Below, piece by piece: positions 1 through 9,773 of a DNA stretch of 64,000 nt. Every line of letters starts with the position of its first letter. Position 1 is the first letter of the stretch. The stretch comes from Hymenobacter psoromatis (GTDB lineage Bacteria > Bacteroidota > Bacteroidia > Cytophagales > Hymenobacteraceae), in the NCBI RefSeq assembly GCF_020012125.1, contig NZ_JAIFAG010000001.1:1798001-1862000 (forward strand), in the 5' to 3' direction. The notes under the pieces are model-generated. The model was not told the DNA's origin and did not search any database. It saw only the letters and a list, made by a program, of their open reading frames with translations. Position numbers and translations under genes: made by a program.

Positions 1-2421
1 GTTGGCCGCCACCTTAAACAGGCGCACACCCTGCGTGGCGCGGCCGATTGTCCGCAACTCACTCATACTCAGCCGAATGGTGAGACCCGAGCGGTTAATT
101 ATCATCAGGTCGTCGGCATCGGTTACGGCCTGAATAGACACTAGCTTACCAGTTTTCTCGGTTACCTGCATCGCTTTCACGCCCTTACCACCGCGGTTGG
201 TGACGCGGTAGCCCCCCTCCCCATCCAGGGCCGAGCGCTTACCGTAGCCATGCTCGGTCACCACCAGCAGCTCCTGCTGCTCGGAGTCGGCGATGCAAAC
301 CATGCCCACTACCTGGTCGTCAGGCTCGTCCTCGCTCAGCGTGATACCGCGCACGCCGGCCGCCGTGCGGCCCATCGGGCGCACTTTTTCCTCGGGAAAG
401 CGTACCGCCCGGCCCGAACGCGAAGCCAGCACGACCTGCGAGTTGCCAGCCAGCAGCTGCACGTCGAGCAGGCGGTCGCCTTCGTTGATGGTAATGGCGT
501 TAATACCCGCCGCTCGCGGCCGCGAGTAGGCTTCGAGGGGGGTTTTCTTCACCGTACCCTTGGCGGTGCAGAACATAAGGAAGGTGTTCTCCAGATAGTC
601 GGGCGAGCGCAGGTTGCGCACGTTCAGCACCGAGCGCACAGCGTCTTCCTTGGGCTTATCAATCAGGTTTTGCAGCGGGGTACCCTTGGTGGTTTTAGCG
701 GTTTCGGGCACCTCGTAGGCCCGCAGCCAGAACATGCGGCCCTGCTCCGTGAAGATGAGCAGATACTCGTGGGTAGTAGCCACGAACAGATGCTCCGTGA
801 AGTCGTCCTGCTTCGAGCCGGCCCCGCGAGCCCCTACCCCCCCCCGATTCTGGGTGCGGTACTCATCGAGGCTGGTGCGCTTGATGTAGCCCTCGCGGCT
901 CACGGTAATTACCATTGCCTCGTCAGCAATCATGTCCTCCATCGAGAAGTCGCCGCCCGCATGGTTGATGCTGGTGCGGCGCTCGTCGCCGTAGCGCTCG
1001 CGCATCTCCAGCAGCTCGCGCTTGATGAGGGCGCGCTGCTCCTGGGGCGAGGCCAGGATGGCATTCAGCCGGTCCACCTCGCGCATCAGCTCCTCGTACT
1101 CGGCCACGAGCTTGTCGCGCTCCAGGCCGGTGAGGCGCTGCAGGCGCATGTCCAGGATGGCGCGGGCCTGCACCTCACTCAGGGCGAAGCGCTCGATGAG
1201 ACCCAGCCGGGCCACCTCCGGGTCGCGCGACTCGCGAATGAGGCGAATCACCTCGTCCAGGTGGTCCAACGCGATAAGCAGACCTTCCAGAATGTGCGCC
1301 CGCTTCTGCGCCTCGGCCAGCTCGTAGCGGGTGCGGCGCACGATGACTTCCTCGCGGTGCTCCACGAAGTACACGATGAGGTCGCGCAGGTTCAGGGTCA
1401 TCGGGCGGCCCTTGACCAGGGCCACGTTGTTGACGCCGAACGAGGATTGCAGCTGGGTGTACTTAAACAAGTTATTGAGCACCACCGTGTTCAGGGCATC
1501 GCGCTTCAATTCATACACAATGCGCATGCCATCGCGGTCGCTCTCGTCGCGCAGGGCGGCGATGCCCTCAATCTTCTTGTCATTAATCAGCGCGGCCGTC
1601 TTCTCAATCATCGAGGCTTTATTCACCTGGTAGGGAATCTCGGTCACGATAATCTGCTCCTTGCCGTTGGGCAGGGTCTCGAAGTTGGTTTTGGCCCGCA
1701 GCACGATGCGGCCCCGACCCGTTTCAAATGCCTGCTTCACGCCCTCGTAGCCGTAGACGATGCCACCGGTCGGAAAGTCCGGGGCCGTCACGTACTGCAT
1801 GAGCTCCGGGATGGTAATCGCCTCGTTGTCGAGGTAGGCCACGATGCCGTCCACCACTTCACGCATGTTGTGAGGCGCCATGTTGGTGGCCATGCCCACG
1901 GCAATGCCGCTGGTGCCATTCACCAGCAGGTTCGGGAACTTGGCGGGCAGCACGCTGGGCTCTTCGAGCGAGTCGTCGAAGTTGGGCTGGAAGTCCACCG
2001 TGTCCTTGTCGAGGTCGCCCAGCAGCTCGTCGGACAAGCGCTTGAGGCGGGCCTCGGTGTAGCGCATGGCGGCCGGCGAGTCGCCGTCAATCGAGCCAAA
2101 GTTGCCCTGACCGTCCACCAAGGGGTAGCGCAGGCTCCAGTCCTGGGCCATGCGCACCATCGTGTCGTAGACCGAGCTGTCGCCGTGCGGATGGTACTTA
2201 CCCAGCACCTCACCCACGATACGAGCCGATTTTTTGTGGCTTTTGGAATACGAGACGCCCAGCTCGCTCATACCGTAGAGCACGCGCCGGTGCACGGGCT
2301 TCAGGCCGTCGCGCACGTCGGGCAGCGCCCGTGAGATGATGACCGACATCGAGTAGTCGATGTAAGCCCCGCGCATCTCGTCTTCGATGTTAATCGGAAT
2401 AATTTTTTCGCCTTCGGCCAT
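1..2421 (-). CDS. gyrA: DNA gyrase subunit A (C-terminus beyond window)
   Basis: Type II topoisomerase subunit that cleaves and rejoins DNA during negative supercoiling, acting with GyrB. The reverse-strand reading starts [16 protein letters not shown] and is open for 807 codons to the window edge. The breakage-reunion domain is clear: [10 protein letters not shown] around residues 77-86 (quinolone-determining region, with Ser at the E. coli Ser83 position) and the catalytic Tyr at about 121 in MRYTEARL. The C-terminal beta-pinwheel begins after about residue 500, with QNRGGVG and TNRGGKG resembling GyrA-box-type motifs. The N-terminus and pinwheel favour GyrA over ParC. The last blades lie outside the window. 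A long open frame on the other strand is antisense shadow. Confidence 0.97.
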   Translation of the reverse strand, partial: MAEGEKIIPINIEDEMRGAYIDYSMSVIISRALPDVRDGLKPVHRRVLYGMSELGVSYSKSHKKSARIVGEVLGKYHPHGDSSVYDTMVRMAQDWSLRYPLVDGQGNFGSIDGDSPAAMRYTEARLKRLSDELLGDLDKDTVDFQPNFDDSLEEPSVLPAKFPNLLVNGTSGIAVGMATNMAPHNMREVVDGIVAYLDNEAITIPELMQYVTAPDFPTGGIVYGYEGVKQAFETGRGRIVLRAKTNFETLPNGKEQIIVTEIPYQVNKASMIEKTAALINDKKIEGIAALRDESDRDGMRIVYELKRDALNTVVLNNLFKYTQLQSSFGVNNVALVKGRPMTLNLRDLIVYFVEHREEVIVRRTRYELAEAQKRAHILEGLLIALDHLDEVIRLIRESRDPEVARLGLIERFALSEVQARAILDMRLQRLTGLERDKLVAEYEELMREVDRLNAILASPQEQRALIKRELLEMRERYGDERRTSINHAGGDFSMEDMIADEAMVITVSREGYIKRTSLDEYRTQNRGGVGARGAGSKQDDFTEHLFVATTHEYLLIFTEQGRMFWLRAYEVPETAKTTKGTPLQNLIDKPKEDAVRSVLNVRNLRSPDYLENTFLMFCTAKGTVKKTPLEAYSRPRAAGINAITINEGDRLLDVQLLAGNSQVVLASRSGRAVRFPEEKVRPMGRTAAGVRGITLSEDEPDDQVVGMVCIADSEQQELLVVTEHGYGKRSALDGEGGYRVTNRGGKGVKAMQVTEKTGKLVSIQAVTDADDLMIINRSGLTIRLSMSELRTIGRATQGVRLFKVAAN

Positions 2422-2555
2422 CTGGTTAAGCTGTTAGCCACTAGCGATTAGCTGGTAGCTCGGGTTCAACGAAAGGCGACGACTCCTAGCGGCCGGCGAT
2501 TAGCCTGGGCTAACCATTCCAGAACGTCGCTAGTAGCCCTCGCTATAATACACGC

Positions 2556-2563
2556 GCAAGATA
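2556..2563 (-). promoter_or_regulatory. possible gyrA -7 element
   Basis: TATCTTGC on the reverse strand, one base from the TAnnTTTG form, about 135 nt before the gyrA start. No convincing TTTG element is seen 19 nt upstream, so this is only a candidate. Confidence 0.3.
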
Positions 2564-2704
2564 CGGCGAAAAACCCGGTTTTTCTAGCTTTTGCGGGACT
2601 TTTTACCCGCGCTCGTCAGGTGGACGAGACCGAGCTCCTGCCCTGCCCTACCCCCCTCAAAATGCGTAATTCGATGCAAGTACTTCGCAGGTCACTTTCG
2701 CTGC

Positions 2705-2962
2705 TTATTTTAGCGGCTTGCTGCGGTCGCTATCCTTGTGGTTGTCGCTACCCTGCCGGTTCACTTTGATGCGCTCGCCGATGGCCGGGTACTGCATCCG
2801 CCAGATGGGCCGGGCGCGGTACTTCACCCCCTCGTGGTAGTGGGCCTTGCGGATGTGGCACGAGTCAATGGGACAAGTGCGGCAGCCAGCCAGGGCCAGT
2901 ATGCATAGCAGCAATAAGAAGGATAGCCTGCGGCTGGGAGGGAGGGGTAGGCGCAACTTCAT
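2705..2962 (-). CDS. small lipoprotein of unknown function
   Basis: About 85 aa. The start was set at MKLRLPLPPSRR because a basic stretch, a leucine-rich membrane segment and the lipobox LALAGC follow directly. This predicts cleavage before Cys and lipid anchoring, probably in the outer membrane or facing the periplasm. The mature part is short and polar, with two more Cys near its start (RTCPIDSCHIRK) and a basic, Asp-rich tail. No family is recognised. A TATCTTTG element lies only 6 nt before the ATG. It stands alone between gyrA and the HD hydrolase. Confidence 0.65.
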   Translation of the reverse strand: MKLRLPLPPSRRLSFLLLLCILALAGCRTCPIDSCHIRKAHYHEGVKYRARPIWRMQYPAIGERIKVNRQGSDNHKDSDRSKPLK

Positions 2963-2968
2963 AGGGGA

Positions 2969-2976
2969 CAAAGATA
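2969..2976 (-). promoter_or_regulatory. Bacteroidota -7 element of the lipoprotein gene
   Basis: TATCTTTG on the reverse strand matches TAnnTTTG and ends 6 nt from the ATG, so the transcript would have almost no leader. No TTTG is evident at -33. Confidence 0.5.
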
Positions 2977-3073
2977 CGGCCACCTTTCCGGCCGTGGATA
3001 GCCCGGCGGCTACCTTTGCCGCTACCTCGCGTGTGGTAAGTCCTCCCAGCCATTCGGCTCCTCCCTAAAAAGA

Positions 3074-3105
3074 GAAGCCCGGCGGCTGCAAACAGACCGG
3101 GCTTC
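3074..3105 (-). terminator. intrinsic terminator of the HD hydrolase gene
   Basis: Inverted repeat GAAGCCCGG / CCGGGCTTC with a 14-nt loop. On the reverse strand it is followed by TCTTTTT, and it lies just past the stop codon of the HD gene. Confidence 0.75.
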
Positions 3106-3123
3106 GAGGTTACGCTTGTCTGC

Positions 3124-3783
3124 CTACAGTTGCGGCGGCAGGTCGGTGCCCTCCCACTCAGCCAGAAACTGCGCCACGAACTGCTCCATAAAGTGGTGGC
3201 GCACGGCGGCCAACTGGCGGGCGGCGGGCGTGTGCAGGCGGTCTTTCAGGTGCAAGAGCTTCTCGTAGAAGTGGTTAAGGGTGGGCGTGGTGCTTTGCTT
3301 GTACTGCTCAAAATCGGCGTGTGCCACGGGCGGCACGGCGGGGTCGTGCAGCGGGCGGCCCTTGTGGCCGCCGTAGGCGAAGGCCCTACCCACCCCGATG
3401 GCCCCGATGGCGTCGAGGCGGTCGGCATCCTGCACCACGGCCGCCTCGGGGCTACTCACGGGCGTTTCGACCCCCAGGCCCTTAAAGCTAACCTCGCGAA
3501 TAACCTGCTCGACGCGGGCGATAGTGGCCTCCGGTACCTGCTGGCTCAGGAGCCAGGCGCGGGCGGCGCGGGGGCCGGCCTCGTAGTCGCCGCCGTGAAA
3601 CTTCCAGTCGGCAATGTCGTGCAGCAGCGCCGCCAGCTCGGTTACCTCGGGGTCGGTACCGGGGGTTTGGGCGGCCAGCGCCCGCGCCACCTGCCACACC
3701 CGCCGGATGTGCGGCCAGTCGTGGCCCGAGCCTTCGGCGCGGAATTTCTCTTCGATGAAAGCGGCGGTGGTTTCAATTATCAT
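3124..3783 (-). CDS. HD-domain phosphohydrolase, YedJ-like
   Basis: Predicted cytoplasmic metal-dependent phosphohydrolase of 219 aa. The HD signature is complete: GHDWPHIRRV around residue 20, LLHDIADWKFH around 53-63 with the His-Asp metal pair, and a later DADRLDAIGAIG motif typical of the YedJ/YpgQ group. That group is thought to hydrolyse phosphorylated nucleotides, but the substrate cannot be read here. It is divergent from gpsA and ends in its own terminator. Confidence 0.85.
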   Translation of the reverse strand: MIIETTAAFIEEKFRAEGSGHDWPHIRRVWQVARALAAQTPGTDPEVTELAALLHDIADWKFHGGDYEAGPRAARAWLLSQQVPEATIARVEQVIREVSFKGLGVETPVSSPEAAVVQDADRLDAIGAIGVGRAFAYGGHKGRPLHDPAVPPVAHADFEQYKQSTTPTLNHFYEKLLHLKDRLHTPAARQLAAVRHHFMEQFVAQFLAEWEGTDLPPQL

Positions 3784-3942
3784 TTGCCAATTATTAAGTA
3801 TCAGTGCATAGCCAAATCGGCACTAAGCCGCCTAGCAGCTACTGCCTTTCCTTTCTGACGCGACTTTCGCGCAAAGATGCGGGCGGCGGCTCTAGCTTGC
3901 GGCTTTATTCCCTACCCCCCCCCTTCTAGCCCGACTCTTACC

Positions 3943-4938
3943 TTGGAAAAAATTGCCATGCTGGGCGGCGGCTCCTGGGCCACGGCCCTCACCAAAATTC
4001 TCTCCGAAAACGGGGCCCGTGTGGACTGGTGGCTGCGCTCGAAAGACGACGTGCAGCACCTGCAGCGCACCGGCCACAACCCGCGCTACCTCTCGGCCGT
4101 GCAGCTCGACCGCCACCGGGTGTTTCCGACCGCCGACCTGGCCGATGCCGTAGCCGAGGCCGACTGGCTGGTGCTGGCCGTGCCGGCGGCCTTCGTGCAG
4201 CCGGTGCTCGACAAGCTAGGCCGCGACGCGCTGCGCCACAAAACAGGCGTCGTCTCGGCCATCAAGGGCATGATTCCGGGTAAGAATGTGCTCGTGACCG
4301 ACTACGTACAGGAGCGCTTCCGCCTACCCCCCTCCCACCTGGGCGTGATAGCCGGGCCCTGCCACGCCGAAGAAGTGGCCCTCGAAAAGCAGAGCTACCT
4401 TACCATTGGCTCGCCCGACGTGCCGGGCCTGGCTACGGCCTTTTGCCAGCTGCTGCGCAACCGCTACGTGAGCGCTCACCCGGCCGCCGACCTCGACGGC
4501 ATCGAGTACTGCGCCGTGATGAAAAATATCATCGCCCTGACCGGCGGCATCGCCCACGGCCTGGGCTACGGCGATAATTTTCTGGCCGTGCTGGTCAGCA
4601 ATGCGGTGCAGGAAATCCGGCGCTTTCTGCAAGCCATCTCGCCCCAGCCGCGCGACCTCTCGGCCTCGGCCTACCTCGGCGATTTGCTGGTAACTTCTTA
4701 CTCGCAGTTTTCGCGCAACCGAACATTTGGGAGCATGGTGGGCCGGGGCTACTCCGTGAAATCGGCCCAGCTGGAAATGAACATGATTGCCGAGGGCTAC
4801 TACGCCGTCAAAAGCATTCACGAGCTAAACCGCAAGCTGAAGGTGAACATGCCCATCACCACGGCGGCGTATAATATTCTCTACGAGCGTATTGCGCCGG
4901 CCGTGGAGCTGGAAATATTGAAAGAGAAACTTAGGTAG
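3943..4938 (+). CDS. gpsA: NAD(P)H-dependent glycerol-3-phosphate dehydrogenase
   Basis: Reduces dihydroxyacetone phosphate to sn-glycerol 3-phosphate for phospholipid synthesis. The Rossmann motif GGGSWATAL is near the N-terminus, the catalytic Lys lies in AVMKNIIAL, and GGIAHGLGYGDN follows as in the family. The start was placed at a TTG so the protein opens MEKIAMLGGGSW, the usual N-terminus. An in-frame ATG at 3877 would add 22 unusual residues, and the internal ATG at 3958 would clip the first strand. The stop codon abuts the ATG of the next gene, suggesting cotranscription. Confidence 0.93.
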   Translation: MEKIAMLGGGSWATALTKILSENGARVDWWLRSKDDVQHLQRTGHNPRYLSAVQLDRHRVFPTADLADAVAEADWLVLAVPAAFVQPVLDKLGRDALRHKTGVVSAIKGMIPGKNVLVTDYVQERFRLPPSHLGVIAGPCHAEEVALEKQSYLTIGSPDVPGLATAFCQLLRNRYVSAHPAADLDGIEYCAVMKNIIALTGGIAHGLGYGDNFLAVLVSNAVQEIRRFLQAISPQPRDLSASAYLGDLLVTSYSQFSRNRTFGSMVGRGYSVKSAQLEMNMIAEGYYAVKSIHELNRKLKVNMPITTAAYNILYERIAPAVELEILKEKLR

Positions 4939-5421
4939 ATGGTAATTTTACTCGATTTGGATGGCGTATTAATCACGACGCCAGCTTGGCGGGCGGTAGA
5001 AACTGCGGCCGATGGCTTCTGCAAATTCAATGAGCGAGCCACGACAAACCTAGCTGCTATTCTGGCCGAAACTAAAGCGGCCTTCGTACTGACGACTTCG
5101 CACCGTATCAACTATTCGGTCACGCAATGGGAAGCGATTTTTAAAGCACGGAGTCTTTTCCCTTCGGCTATCACAAAGGTGAATAACCGCACTACGCTGC
5201 CCCAGGCCGGCTCCCGCGCTAGTGAGATTGAAACCTGGGTAATGCGACAGAGTGCAACCACTAACTACGTTGTAGTTGATGATGACCTTTCGCTACACAC
5301 CCTACCCCCAGCTATAAAAAGCCGGTGCGTACTTACTAAACCGCTAGTTGGTCTGGATACCACCGCTACTAAGCAGGTGCTACATATCTTGCGTAGCAAC
5401 GCTTTCCCAACTACCCTATGA
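4939..5421 (+). CDS. HAD-like hydrolase, Swiss-Army-Knife RNA-repair type
   Basis: 160 aa starting directly after the gpsA stop. The N-terminal LLDLDGVL is HAD motif I (nucleophile Asp), LTTSHR fits motif II, and VVVDDDLS near residue 115 fits the acidic motif IV. The compact layout resembles the HAD domain described from RNA-repair polyproteins (HAD_SAK). The substrate is unknown and the assignment rests on motifs only. Base composition is more AT-rich than its neighbours, which may mean it was acquired later. It overlaps the next gene by 4 nt. Confidence 0.6.
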   Translation: MVILLDLDGVLITTPAWRAVETAADGFCKFNERATTNLAAILAETKAAFVLTTSHRINYSVTQWEAIFKARSLFPSAITKVNNRTTLPQAGSRASEIETWVMRQSATTNYVVVDDDLSLHTLPPAIKSRCVLTKPLVGLDTTATKQVLHILRSNAFPTTL

Positions 5422-5843
5422 ACTGGCTCCCCCTGGCCCTGCTCACGGCGCTGTGCCTGGCGGGCTATAACTTCTTTATCAAGCTGGCCGCCGACTCCCT
5501 ACCCCCCGCCGTGGGCGCGGTGGTGCTGCAGCTGGTGGCGGCCGGGCTGGGCGCGGCGTGGCTGCTGCGCCAGTGGCTGGCGGGACAGCCGCTGGCCGTA
5601 TCGGGCCGCGGGCTGGGGCTGGCGGCGCTGGCTGGCCTGTGCGTGGGGCTGGCCGAGATGCTGACTTTCGTGGTGTTTCGGCGCGGGGTACCGGCCTCGG
5701 TGGGCACGCCCGTCATTGTGGGCGGCTCGGTGCTGCTGGCCACGCTGCTGGGGCTACTGGTGCTACGCGAAAGCCTCACGCTGGGCCAGGTGGGTGGGCT
5801 GGCGCTCATCGTGGGGGGGATTGGGCTGCTGGCGCGGGGGTAG
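5418..5843 (+). CDS. small EamA/DMT-family transporter
   Basis: 141 aa, almost all hydrophobic, with four or five predicted membrane helices separated by short loops. This is one EamA half-unit rather than the usual ten-helix pair. The glycine-rich last helix (GGLALIVGGIGLLARG) after LRESLT is typical of EamA domains. Half-size members usually work as dimers, and the substrate is unknown. The ATG overlaps the end of the HAD gene (ATGA). Its 3' end overlaps the convergent glycosyltransferase gene by 38 nt. Confidence 0.75.
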   Translation: MNWLPLALLTALCLAGYNFFIKLAADSLPPAVGAVVLQLVAAGLGAAWLLRQWLAGQPLAVSGRGLGLAALAGLCVGLAEMLTFVVFRRGVPASVGTPVIVGGSVLLATLLGLLVLRESLTLGQVGGLALIVGGIGLLARG

Positions 5844-7605
5844 GGCGGGTAGATACGGGCAGGATGGCAACCTCGGCGGTTTGGAAAACTGCTGGCTGAG
5901 CCCCCGGTGGGGCCACCAGCCACACTTCGTATTCCGCGGGGCCCGTTGGGGTAATCAACCGTTGCTGGTCGCCCTCTACTACCGCCAGCGGCAGCAGGGG
6001 CTGGCCCGCACTCAGCACGCGGTGCTGCCAGCACAGGGCCACGGCTTTGGCCGATTCCAGGACCCAGACCCGCCGCCAGCGGTGCGCCCGCAGCCAGTCG
6101 TAGGCCCGGTCGTAGTCCTGCTGCCGTTGCGCCTGCCACCGCATAATGGGGCGCTCCCGGTGCAGGCGGTAGCTTCCATAGGCCCCCAGCAGCAGGGCCA
6201 GCGCTACCAGGCCTGCGCCTGGGGCCACGCGCCGGGCGGGTCGCCAGGCGGCCCGCAGCTTATTCATTACCACCTGCCCGGCCAGCCCCCCCAGCACCAG
6301 CAGGGCCAAAAGCACCGCCAGTAGCGCCCGCGCCGGTACGTAGGCCCGCTGCACCAGCAGCAGCGGCAGCCATAGCACCAGTTGCCCGTAGAGCAGCCAA
6401 CCCAGCCGCCGGGCCGGCTCCGGCAGCTTTCCCCAGCGCAAAACCAGGGGGGTAGCACTAGCAATGGCGACAAAAAGCGCGGCACTGATGGCCCGCTGGC
6501 CCAGCAGCTCACTAGCCGTGCCAAGCAGATAGAAAGGCCCCAGGCCAGTCCAGAAAGTGTTCCCCGGCATCGGGCGCACGTAGGGGTTCGCCACCAGCAT
6601 ATTCCAGCCCGATACTGCCCCAATGGGCGCGTAGAGCACCATAGCAGTAAGGCCGATGCCCGCCGTGATTACAGCTAAGTGGAGCAGTTTTAGCCGCCGC
6701 GCCCGGCCGCGCCCGCGGCTAAACCCGATAAGCAGCGCCAGGCCCAGCCCTAATAGCACGTAGAGGTGGGTCGGCACGGCGTAGAGGCCCACTACCGCGC
6801 TCAGGCTGAAAGCGGCCCAGGCGCGCTGCCGCGCAAACCGGCGCAGGCCCTGGGGGCGCAGCAGCGCTAAGCTGGCTGCCAGCCCCGCCAGCAGCGCGGC
6901 CAACAGCAGGCAGTATCCGCGGCCGGCTACTGTGTAAAAAACCATCAGGGGCGACAAGCAGAACAACCCCCAGCCCACCGTGGCCGGCAAAAAACCCACG
7001 TAGCGCAGCAGCAGCGCGTAGCCCCAGGGCAGCAAGGCCAAGCCCAGCAGAGTCGGCACCAGGCGCAGCGCCACCACGGGCGGGGCAGCCGGCAGCAACC
7101 CATGCACCGCCCCCGCCAACAGGTTGGCCAGCACGTGGTTATTGGGCAATAAGTAGCTACTGGCCGTGTGGGCCGGCCCCAACAGCACCCAGTAGTCGTA
7201 AGAAGCTATCTCGTCAATATTCAAGGCGTAGTCCCAAGCATACCACAGCCGCACACCCGCCGCGGCCAGCAGCAGGCTACCCGCCAGCACCCGCTCGGGC
7301 CCACTCAGCCCCGCCAGCGGAGCCCACCACGCGGCCCTCCCCCGCGGCCGCCGGGCCGGCGGCTGCCGCCCTACCCCCCCCACCAGCGCCAACCCCGCCC
7401 CGGCCGCCACCACCGCCAGGCCCACGCGCAAAGCCGCGTATCGCGCCGGGCTGCACGGCAGCTTAATCGAGCTGGTCGTCAGGGCGTAGTTGGCTCGTCT
7501 GAGGCGGCCAACCAGGTCCGGGTAAGAAGTAGTCCCAAATAAAACCAGCAGGCCCAGGCTTGCTACCAGCAAGCCATATAGCTGCCACCGAAGAATAAAA
7601 CGCAT
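5806..7605 (-). CDS. multi-spanning GT-C-type glycosyltransferase (family 39-like)
   Basis: 599 aa integral membrane protein with roughly 11-13 hydrophobic helices. After the first helices comes an extracytoplasmic loop with DYALNIDEIASYDYW. Its acidic pair is the hallmark position of GT-C enzymes that use polyprenyl-phosphate sugars (ArnT/PMT type). A shorter polar C-terminal region follows, ending in a Pro/Ala-rich tail. It probably glycosylates lipid or surface polymers, but donor and acceptor are unknown. The long 3' part has no clear domain. Confidence 0.65.
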   Translation of the reverse strand: MRFILRWQLYGLLVASLGLLVLFGTTSYPDLVGRLRRANYALTTSSIKLPCSPARYAALRVGLAVVAAGAGLALVGGVGRQPPARRPRGRAAWWAPLAGLSGPERVLAGSLLLAAAGVRLWYAWDYALNIDEIASYDYWVLLGPAHTASSYLLPNNHVLANLLAGAVHGLLPAAPPVVALRLVPTLLGLALLPWGYALLLRYVGFLPATVGWGLFCLSPLMVFYTVAGRGYCLLLAALLAGLAASLALLRPQGLRRFARQRAWAAFSLSAVVGLYAVPTHLYVLLGLGLALLIGFSRGRGRARRLKLLHLAVITAGIGLTAMVLYAPIGAVSGWNMLVANPYVRPMPGNTFWTGLGPFYLLGTASELLGQRAISAALFVAIASATPLVLRWGKLPEPARRLGWLLYGQLVLWLPLLLVQRAYVPARALLAVLLALLVLGGLAGQVVMNKLRAAWRPARRVAPGAGLVALALLLGAYGSYRLHRERPIMRWQAQRQQDYDRAYDWLRAHRWRRVWVLESAKAVALCWQHRVLSAGQPLLPLAVVEGDQQRLITPTGPAEYEVWLVAPPGAQPAVFQTAEVAILPVSTRPTPAPAAQSPPR

Positions 7606-7681
7606 AGCTCACGAGAAAACAGCTCCCAACTAAAGCGGTCTGAGGCAGGTCATTAAGCAGACAAGTAATCCGGTGCGGTTG

Positions 7682-8266
7682 CTAGTCGCTAACCGCAAAA
7701 TATTCCATCCTGACCAGCTCCGCCCACACCCGGTGAGTGGGCAGGCCCATCACGTTGAAATAAGAGCCTTCCAGGCGCTCGATGCCCACCAAGCCCAGCC
7801 AGTCCTGCGCGCCGTAGGCCCCGGCCTTGTCGAAGGGCTGGTAGTTTTCCACGTAAAAATCAATCTGCGCGGCGCTAAGCGGGCCGAAATACACGGTCGT
7901 TTCGTCAACAAATGATACCGGCGCGCGGCCGTCGCCGGGCAGCAGGCACACGCCGGTATACACCTGGTGGGCGCGGCCTTGCAGACGGCGCAGCATCTGG
8001 CGGGCCTCGGCGGCATCGGCGGGCTTGTTGAGTACGTCGTCGTCCAGGCACACGATGGTGTCGGCCGTGAGCAGCAGCTCGTCCTCGGCCAGACCGGGGC
8101 GGTAGGCGGCGGCCTTGTGCCGGGCCAGGTACTCGGCCACCTCGCCCCGACGCAGCTGGGGCGGAAAATCTTCCGCTACCTCGCGCAGCCGGATTTCATA
8201 GGCCAGGCCCAAATCCGTGAGCAGCTGGCGGCGACGGGGTGAGTTAGAGGCAAGAATCAGACGCAT
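7682..8266 (-). CDS. maf: Maf-family nucleoside triphosphate pyrophosphatase
   Basis: 194 aa cytoplasmic enzyme that hydrolyses non-canonical or excess nucleotides (dTTP/UTP in the classical subgroup) to monophosphates. Signatures: LILASNSPRRRQLL at the N-terminus, LLTADTIVCLDD with the catalytic Asp near residue 70, and DKAGAYGAQDW and GSYFNVMGLP towards the end. Length matches the family. It stands alone, downstream of DUF1015 on the same strand. Confidence 0.93.
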   Translation of the reverse strand: MRLILASNSPRRRQLLTDLGLAYEIRLREVAEDFPPQLRRGEVAEYLARHKAAAYRPGLAEDELLLTADTIVCLDDDVLNKPADAAEARQMLRRLQGRAHQVYTGVCLLPGDGRAPVSFVDETTVYFGPLSAAQIDFYVENYQPFDKAGAYGAQDWLGLVGIERLEGSYFNVMGLPTHRVWAELVRMEYFAVSD

Positions 8267-8377
8267 ATTTTTTTAAACTGTTCGCCATTAGCGGGGTCTT
8301 AGCCGATAGCTTTTTTTCGACTGCATTTTCTGGTAGCTAAGCGCGAAAACTGCTTATTTTTAAAGTAGAAATTTTTC

Positions 8378-9727
8378 CTACCCCTCGCTTGTGGCTTCCG
8401 CCCAGAAATACGGCTCGAAGGGCGTCGGCACCTCATCAGCCAGACTCGAAAAAAGCAGGCCGGCCAGCACTTTGGGGTAGAAGAAGGTGGATTTGGCCGG
8501 CATCACTTCGCCCGAGCGGCACACGGCCTCAACCTGGGCCATCGTCACCTCATTGGTGAGGAAGGCGGCGCGGGCCTCGCCGCGGTCTACTTGCTGCAGG
8601 CACTCGGCCAGGCCGCGCACGTAGGCCAAGGTCGGGTTGCGGCGCTGGGCGGCGGCATCGCCCAGGCCCAGGGCTTGCTGGAAAACGAAGTAATGCATCA
8701 CCGTCAGGTCCAGGTCCTTGACTTCGGGGGTAGTATCCCAGGCGAGCTGGCTATGCACCTCGGGGCGCAGGCGCAGCTTGTAGGCGGCCCCGCCGGGCAG
8801 GTACAGGCCCAGGGCCCAGCGCTTGCCGGCCAGCAGCTCGGGCAGGTCCTGAGCCTCGACCTGGGCGCGGATGGTGAAGTAGGGTGCCAGGCGGGCCAAA
8901 AGCTGCTCGTCGGTGAGGCCGCCGGGTAGCGCGCGCAGCAGGCGGTGGGTGGGCAGGATGCGCAGGTCGTCGCTAGCCGCGTTGGTGAGGTACATCAGGT
9001 GGTAATTCCAGGGCTCGTGGCCGGTGCTGCCGCCGGGGCCGGCGGCCAGCTGCCGGGCCTGGCGGTAGGCCACGGAGGCTTCGTAGCGGTGGTGACCATC
9101 GGCCAGAATCACCGGCTGGCCCGCCAGCACCCGCTGAAACTGCCGGATGGCCTGCGCATCCTGAATCACGGCCAGCACATCGCGTGCGCCCTGGTAGTCC
9201 TCCTCCGTCTGGCAGAGCGGGTCCCGGATAGCCTCATCCATCAGCGCTTCCAGGGTAAAATCCGCGTCGCGGTACAGCCCGTGGGTAGCGCTGGTTTGCA
9301 GGCGCAGGGCGGCTAGCAGCTCGGCCCGGTCGTTGACGGCGGCGGGCAGCGTGCTTTCGTGGCGCAGCACTACCCCCTCGTCCCAGCCGTAGGCCCGGAT
9401 GTGGCACATGAAGCCCTTGCGGCAGCGCTCGCGGGCCTCGCCCGGCAGCCGGAAATACTGGTAGTAGACGTAGATGCCCGGCAGGCCATCCTGGCGCAGC
9501 ACGCCCTCGGCCTGCCAGCGGGCCAGGCGGTGGGCGGCGGCTTCGGGGGGTAGTAGCTCGCCCTCGGCGCGGGGCACCGAGAGGTGAATCGAGTTCAGCG
9601 GCTGCTGGTAGAGGGCCTCGCGCTGGCGGGCGCTCACCACGTCGAACAAGGGCGAGGCTACCGCGTCCATCTCGGCACTCAGGGCGGGGTTGTAGCGCCA
9701 GCCGCGCAGGGGTTGAATTTCAGCCAT
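8378..9727 (-). CDS. DUF1015 family protein
   Basis: 449 aa. The start was set at MAEIQPLRGWRYNP, the usual N-terminus of DUF1015, rather than five codons upstream. Conserved pieces include the central ILADGHHRYEA and the late PAKSTFFYPKVLAGL. The biochemical role is unproven; the ADGHHR motif suggests metal or phosphate chemistry. In Bacteroidota it often lies near biosynthetic genes. Here pdxH follows 46 nt upstream on the same strand, so the two may be cotranscribed. Confidence 0.9.
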   Translation of the reverse strand: MAEIQPLRGWRYNPALSAEMDAVASPLFDVVSARQREALYQQPLNSIHLSVPRAEGELLPPEAAAHRLARWQAEGVLRQDGLPGIYVYYQYFRLPGEARERCRKGFMCHIRAYGWDEGVVLRHESTLPAAVNDRAELLAALRLQTSATHGLYRDADFTLEALMDEAIRDPLCQTEEDYQGARDVLAVIQDAQAIRQFQRVLAGQPVILADGHHRYEASVAYRQARQLAAGPGGSTGHEPWNYHLMYLTNAASDDLRILPTHRLLRALPGGLTDEQLLARLAPYFTIRAQVEAQDLPELLAGKRWALGLYLPGGAAYKLRLRPEVHSQLAWDTTPEVKDLDLTVMHYFVFQQALGLGDAAAQRRNPTLAYVRGLAECLQQVDRGEARAAFLTNEVTMAQVEAVCRSGEVMPAKSTFFYPKVLAGLLFSSLADEVPTPFEPYFWAEATSEG

Positions 9728-9773
9728 TAAATCAGGTGTCAAGTATCAAGGCCAGCAAAATCGATACCTGAAA

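Noticed and set aside
250..2334. 694-codon forward open frame at the left edge
   Set aside because: It is the antisense of gyrA. The reverse strand gives a complete match to GyrA motifs, while this frame is low-complexity His/Val/Leu-rich.
3011..3018. Forward TACCTTTG between the lipoprotein gene and the HD gene
   Set aside because: No forward gene or stable RNA follows within 800 nt; treated as a chance match or an unsupported small-RNA promoter.
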